Shown here one piece after another: positions 5,473 through 8,972 of a stretch of DNA of 8,972 bases. Position 1 is the first letter of the stretch. Every line of letters starts with the position of its first letter. A program made the position numbers and the translations under genes. The stretch covers positions 1 through 8,972 of the forward strand of contig VGAV01000074.1 in NCBI GenBank assembly GCA_016870695.1. The letters run 5' to 3'. The notes below the pieces were generated by a model. It saw only the letters and a list, made by a program, of their open reading frames with translations, was not told the origin of the DNA and ran no database searches. The DNA is from Actinomycetota bacterium (GTDB lineage Bacteria; Actinomycetota; Actinomycetes; Actinomycetales; Microbacteriaceae).

Positions 5473-6576
5473 GTGCCCGATCCCGACTCTCCCCCCTCCC
5501 CCCTCCTACTGAACGGCGACGGCGCCCGCGCGTCCGCTTCCGCGGTCCGCGCCATCGTCGCCGCCCTCCCCGCCGACGGGGACCTCGGGGCGACCATCGC
5601 CGCCGCGGTCGAGATCGGCGACCGGCGCCCGCAGGGCGTCCTCGCCACGTGGGAGCTTCTCGCCTCCGTCGCGGCGCACGGCGTCGCCACGGCCCGTGTC
5701 CTCGAGCCGCACCTCGACGCCCTCGGCATCCTGGAGGAGGCCCGCGCGGCCGGCATCGACGTGGACCTGGATGCCGTCGGCGCGGGGCCCGCGTCGTCGT
5801 GGGGCGTCTTCGCGGCCGAAGGGCCGGGCGTCCGGCTCGACGCCGCGGACACGGCGGAAGGTTGGGTGCTCACGGGGACGAAGCCGTGGTGCTCGCTCGC
5901 CGCCGAGCTGTCGCACGCGCTGGTCACCGCGTGGGTCGGCCCCGGCGAGCGGCGCCTCTTCGCGGTGTCCCTGCGCGGCCCGGGCGTCACCGCCCGGCCG
6001 GGGCCCTGGCACTCCCGCGGTCTCTCCGAGATCGTCAGCGCGCCGGTCGACTTCCAGGGTGCCCGCGCCGTGCCGATCGGCGAGGCGGGCTGGTATCTGC
6101 GCCGCCCCGGCTTCGCCCACGGCGGTGTGGGGGTCGCGGCGTGCTGGTGGGGCGGGGCCTTCCCGCTGCGGGCCGCTCTGCTCGCAGCGGCCGCGACGGA
6201 ACGCGCCGATCAGCTCGCGCTGATGCACCTCGGCCGGGCGGACACGGCGCTGTGGGCGGCGCGGGCGGCACTGAGGGAGGCCGCCGCCGCCTTCGACGGC
6301 GTGCAGCGGACGGCGTACGCGCGATCCGCCGCGGCGGACGACGGCGACGCAGCCGTGCAGAAGCATGTCGCAGCGCGGGCGCGCACCGTGGTGGCCGGCG
6401 CCGTCGAGACGGTCCTCGCCGCCGCGGCGCACGCGCTCGGCCCCCTGCCGCTGGTCGCGGACGAGGAGCACGCGCGCCGGGTCGCGGACCTGCAGATCTA
6501 CGTCCGACAGCATCATGCGGAGCGGGACCTCGCCCGCGTCGGCGCCGACGTCGTGACGGCGGGCGGCGCATGGTGA
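5473..6576 (+). CDS. Acyl-CoA dehydrogenase-like flavoprotein, atypical
   Basis: A 367-residue protein, somewhat shorter than usual acyl-CoA dehydrogenases (about 380-400), mainly through a reduced N-terminal helical domain. The middle domain carries GWVLTGTKPWCSLA (130-143), the family's flavin/substrate strand region. The C-terminal helical domain ends with ADLQIYVRQHHAERDLARVG (338-357), where typical members have the QIYEGTSQIQR segment. The catalytic Glu at that place appears to be replaced (IYVRQ), and no Glu is seen at the alternative isovaleryl-CoA dehydrogenase position. Alpha,beta-dehydrogenation of an acyl-CoA is therefore uncertain; a different flavin reaction on a carrier-bound or sugar substrate is possible. 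The stop codon overlaps the next start (ATGGTGA), so the gene is the first of a coupled operon. GTG 5473 is the only in-frame start after the upstream stop. Confidence 0.78.
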   Translation: MPDPDSPPSPLLLNGDGARASASAVRAIVAALPADGDLGATIAAAVEIGDRRPQGVLATWELLASVAAHGVATARVLEPHLDALGILEEARAAGIDVDLDAVGAGPASSWGVFAAEGPGVRLDAADTAEGWVLTGTKPWCSLAAELSHALVTAWVGPGERRLFAVSLRGPGVTARPGPWHSRGLSEIVSAPVDFQGARAVPIGEAGWYLRRPGFAHGGVGVAACWWGGAFPLRAALLAAAATERADQLALMHLGRADTALWAARAALREAAAAFDGVQRTAYARSAAADDGDAAVQKHVAARARTVVAGAVETVLAAAAHALGPLPLVADEEHARRVADLQIYVRQHHAERDLARVGADVVTAGGAW

Positions 6577-7976
6577 GCTTCGACCACCGCGACCCGGGCA
6601 CGCCCGAGACGGTGTGGGCCGAGGCGTTCGCCGCACGGGACATCCCCGCGGTCGACGAGGGGGTCGACCGTCTGGTGGTCGTCGCGGCGCATCCGGATGA
6701 CGAGAGCCTCGGCGTCGCCGGGACCATCGCGCGCGCGGTGGCCCGTGGCATCCCGGTCGACGTCCTCGTCGTGACCGACGGGGAGGGCTCGCATCCCGAG
6801 TCGCCCACCGTCACCCCCGCCCGCCTCGCGCTGTGGCGGCGGGACGAGCTGACCACCGCGATGGCTCGACTGGGGCTGCCCACCGCGCCGACGTTCCTCG
6901 GCCTGCCGGACGGCGGCACCGACGGACATCGGGATGCCATCGCGTCCGCCCTCACCGCCGTGCTGGCGGCCGCGTCGGCCGATGAGCGCGTCCTCGTGGT
7001 GTCGCCGTGGCGGGGGGACGGGCACCGGGACCACCGCGTCGTCGGGGAGATCGCCGAAGAGGTCGGAGCCCGCGCGGGCGCGCGCGTCCGCGCCTACCCG
7101 ATCTGGCTGTGGCACTGGGGGACGCCCGCCGACGTCCCGTGGGACCGGATGGAGGCCGTCGCCCTCGACGACGCCGCCCGTGCGGCGAAGGCCCGGGCGC
7201 TCGACGCCCACGTCAGCCAGACGCATCCCCTGTCCGCGGCCGCCGGCGACGAGGCCCTGCTGCACCCGGGGATGCAGGCGCACTTCGCGCGCGCCGTCGA
7301 GCTGCTCATCGCCCCGGAACCCCGTCGGCCCGGCGTGGGGAAGGCGGACGCGGACGCGCGCGTCACGCCCGGATCGATGGATGCCGCCTACTTCGACGGC
7401 ATGTACGACCGGCACGACGACCCGTGGGGGTTCGACTCGCGTTGGTACGAGGAGCGCAAACGGCGCATCGTCACGGCGACGCTGCCGCGGGCACGGTACG
7501 ACGCCGCGTTCGAGGCCGGCTGCTCCACCGGCGCACTGACCGCGGAGCTGGCCGCGCGCTGCGACCGTGTGCTGGCCGTCGACCTCGCCGCGGCGGCGGT
7601 GGACCGCGCGCGGGACCGTCTGGCGGGCCGTGCGGGCGTCGAGATCCGGCGGGCCGCTCTCCCCGCGGACTGGCCCGACGGCGAGTTCGACCTGATCGCG
7701 CTCTCCGAGGTCGCCTACTACTGGGGCGATGCGGACCTCGATCGCGCCCTCGCGGCCTGCGTCGGGTCGCTTCGGCCGGGCGGTCACCTGGTCGCGTGCC
7801 ACTGGCGGCATCCGGTCGCCGAGTATCCCCGCACGGGCGACGACGTGCACGCTGCGCTCGCCGCGCACCCCGGCCTCCGTCGTCTGGTGAGGCATGAGGA
7901 GGAGGACTTCGTCCTCGAGGTCTTCGGGGCGCCGGGCGCGGGATCGGTGGCGCGCGAGGGCGGGCTGGTCCCGTGA
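6570..7976 (+). CDS. Bifunctional PIG-L family deacetylase / NodS-like SAM-dependent methyltransferase
   Basis: A 468-residue two-domain fusion. Residues about 33-250 are a PIG-L (LmbE/MshB-like) zinc N-deacetylase: AAHPDDE at 39-45 gives zinc ligands His41 and Asp44 and the putative base Asp43; GDGHRDH at 149-155 supplies His152 and the third zinc ligand His155. Residues about 270-455 are a class I methyltransferase of the NodS-like group: YFDGMYDRHDDPWGFDSRWYEERKR precedes the SAM-binding FEAGCSTGALTAELA (314-328) and the acidic LAVDLA (335-340), then LSEVAYYW. PIG-L enzymes typically deacetylate N-acetylglucosaminyl conjugates, and NodS methylates the freed amine of a chitooligosaccharide, so one chain may do both steps on one amino sugar. 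The ATG at 6570 and a GTG at 6573 are both possible starts; either overlaps the flavoprotein gene. The stop overlaps the next gene (GTGA). Confidence 0.9.
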   Translation: MVSFDHRDPGTPETVWAEAFAARDIPAVDEGVDRLVVVAAHPDDESLGVAGTIARAVARGIPVDVLVVTDGEGSHPESPTVTPARLALWRRDELTTAMARLGLPTAPTFLGLPDGGTDGHRDAIASALTAVLAAASADERVLVVSPWRGDGHRDHRVVGEIAEEVGARAGARVRAYPIWLWHWGTPADVPWDRMEAVALDDAARAAKARALDAHVSQTHPLSAAAGDEALLHPGMQAHFARAVELLIAPEPRRPGVGKADADARVTPGSMDAAYFDGMYDRHDDPWGFDSRWYEERKRRIVTATLPRARYDAAFEAGCSTGALTAELAARCDRVLAVDLAAAAVDRARDRLAGRAGVEIRRAALPADWPDGEFDLIALSEVAYYWGDADLDRALAACVGSLRPGGHLVACHWRHPVAEYPRTGDDVHAALAAHPGLRRLVRHEEEDFVLEVFGAPGAGSVAREGGLVP

Positions 7977-8737
7977 GCGGACGCCGGGGGGATCCCGCGC
8001 TGCCGGGCCGCGCCGTCGCGGTCGCGATCCCGGCGCACAACGAGGAGGCGCTGCTCGGCCGGTGCCTGGCGTCGGTGCACCGCGCACTCGACGTCGCCCA
8101 CGCCCGCGAGCCGGGGCTGCGGTCGGCTCTGGTGGTCGTCCTGGACGCGTGCACGGACGCCTCGGAGGCCCAGGTGGGCGACACCGACGTCGTGCGGATC
8201 GATGCGCGCTGCGTCGGCACCGCGCGACGCGCGGCCGCGGCGGCCGCCCTCGCCCGGCTCGCCCCCGACGACGCCGGCCCCGCCGCCGGGGACGGCATGG
8301 ACCCCGACCGGACGTGGATCGCCATGACCGACGCCGACACGGTCGTGCCCGAGGGATGGATCACGCATCAGCTCGACCTGATGGACGGGGGAGCCGACGC
8401 GGTTCTCGGCACCGTCCGCCCCGACTTCGCGGACCTCAGCGAGCGGCACGCGGCGTACTGGCGGGCGACGCATCACCGCGGCCGACCGCCCGGGAACGTC
8501 CACGGCGCCAACCTCGGGGTGCGGGCGCGCGCGTATCTCGACGCGGGAGGGGTGCCGCACCTCCCCGCGCATGAGGACGTCGCGCTCGTGGAGGCACTGC
8601 GACGACGGGGTGCGGACATCCGGGCCAGCGACGAGCACGAGGTCGAGACGTCCGGGCGCTTCGTCGGCCGGACTCCCGCGGGCTATGCCGCGTTCCTCGA
8701 GCAGGTGCATCTCCGCCTCGACGCGGCGGCCCGGTAG
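7973..8737 (+). CDS. Family 2 glycosyltransferase (GT-A fold)
   Basis: A 254-residue soluble protein with no membrane segment, so it probably acts at the cytosolic face. It shows the GT2 start [11 protein letters not shown] (15-25), [12 protein letters not shown] (53-64), where the usual D..S.D nucleotide loop lies, the metal/nucleotide-sugar DxD in MTDADT (118-123), and the [10 protein letters not shown] segment (200-209) carrying the acidic catalytic pair. It would transfer a sugar from a nucleotide-sugar donor to an acceptor made or modified by its operon partners; donor and acceptor are not evident. The GTG at 7973 overlaps the upstream TGA by four bases (GTGA), with a purine-rich GAGGGCGGG upstream as a possible ribosome binding site. 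It is the last gene of the operon; a hairpin follows 24 bases after its TAG. Confidence 0.88.
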   Translation: MSGRRGDPALPGRAVAVAIPAHNEEALLGRCLASVHRALDVAHAREPGLRSALVVVLDACTDASEAQVGDTDVVRIDARCVGTARRAAAAAALARLAPDDAGPAAGDGMDPDRTWIAMTDADTVVPEGWITHQLDLMDGGADAVLGTVRPDFADLSERHAAYWRATHHRGRPPGNVHGANLGVRARAYLDAGGVPHLPAHEDVALVEALRRRGADIRASDEHEVETSGRFVGRTPAGYAAFLEQVHLRLDAAAR

Positions 8738-8760
8738 GCGTCGGCTGCGGCCCCTACTCC

Positions 8761-8794
8761 TCTTCCGCCCCGCGTCAACCGGTGGGGCGGAGGA
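8761..8794. terminator. Hairpin after the glycosyltransferase gene
   Basis: TCCGCCCC (8764-8771) pairs perfectly with GGGGCGGA (8784-8791). Outer pairs extend it to 8761/8794 with one G-U, and two inner pairs leave an eight-base loop. It is well placed to end the operon, but no U-tract follows and it also lies about 50 bases upstream of the alcohol dehydrogenase start, so an operator role is possible. The rest of 8738-8840 shows only the ribosome binding site of the next gene. Confidence 0.45.
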
Positions 8795-8840
8795 CGCGAG
8801 ACGCGCAGACTGGCCATCCCCCGGAACGAAAGGCAATGCG

Positions 8841-8972
8841 ATGAAGGCACTCACCTGGCAGGGCAAGCGGAACGTCAGCGTCGAGGAGGTCCCCGACCCC
8901 ACGATCCTCGAACCCACCGACGCGATCGTGAAGATCACCTCGACCGCCATCTGCGGCTCCGACCTGCACCTG
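8841..8972 (+). CDS. Zinc-dependent alcohol dehydrogenase (MDR superfamily), N-terminal part
   Basis: Only the first 44 codons are in the window; the frame is open to the edge. The segment reads as the GroES-like N-terminal domain of a medium-chain zinc dehydrogenase: [20 protein letters not shown], then [16 protein letters not shown], in which Cys38 is the expected first catalytic-zinc ligand. The ICGSDLHL form is common in the threonine/formaldehyde dehydrogenase-like subgroup that oxidises small alcohols or aldehyde adducts with NAD. The ATG at 8841 is preceded by AAAGG (8829-8833) with a seven-base gap; an ATG at 8836 is out of frame. The gene has its own intergenic region and is probably not part of the glycosyltransferase operon. 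The substrate cannot be told from this fragment. Confidence 0.85.
   Translation, partial: MKALTWQGKRNVSVEEVPDPTILEPTDAIVKITSTAICGSDLHL

Noticed and set aside
8738..8840. Partial match to the 19-bp repeat (GCGAGACGCGC) before the alcohol dehydrogenase gene
   Set aside because: The match breaks down after six bases, and no second phased unit is present.

Overview
The window is very GC-rich, densely packed and actinobacterial in style: GTG starts, 4-bp start/stop overlaps, and probable leaderless promoters. Protein sequences and gene neighbourhoods fit Microbacteriaceae, most likely Microbacterium or a close relative. This placement rests on sequence character only; no search was run. A heptamer, GGATGCC, occurs far more often than base composition predicts and may be a lineage signature.

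Layout, left to right. (1) Bases 1-1545, + strand: the 3' end of a dimethylargininase-type hydrolase gene overlaps rocD (ornithine aminotransferase), an arginine/ornithine catabolic pair. (2) 1551-1617: a strong hairpin built from 19-bp repeat units, between convergent genes. (3) 1623-3218, - strand: a membrane-anchored, sulfite-oxidase-type molybdopterin oxidoreductase. (4) 3219-3424: its upstream region, with a leaderless-type -10 box, a C-rich/G-rich tract and a second, 85-bp palindromic cluster of the same 19-bp unit. (5) 3425-4366 (-) and 4565-5401 (+): a divergent pair, a short-chain dehydrogenase and an XRE/MmyB-like regulator that probably controls it. (6) 5473-8737, + strand: a translationally coupled three-gene operon with four activities: an acyl-CoA-dehydrogenase-like flavoprotein, a PIG-L deacetylase fused to a NodS-like methyltransferase, and a family 2 glycosyltransferase. 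(7) From 8841: the start of a zinc-dependent alcohol dehydrogenase, cut by the window edge.

Two things stand out. The first is the 19-bp repeat, arranged as divergent arrays that form long imperfect palindromes on both sides of the molybdoenzyme gene; it looks like an undescribed dispersed palindromic element. The second is the flavoprotein/deacetylase-methyltransferase/glycosyltransferase operon. Its chemistry (glycosyl transfer, N-deacetylation, N-methylation) parallels NodC/NodB/NodS and suggests a modified amino-sugar or glycolipid product of unknown identity.
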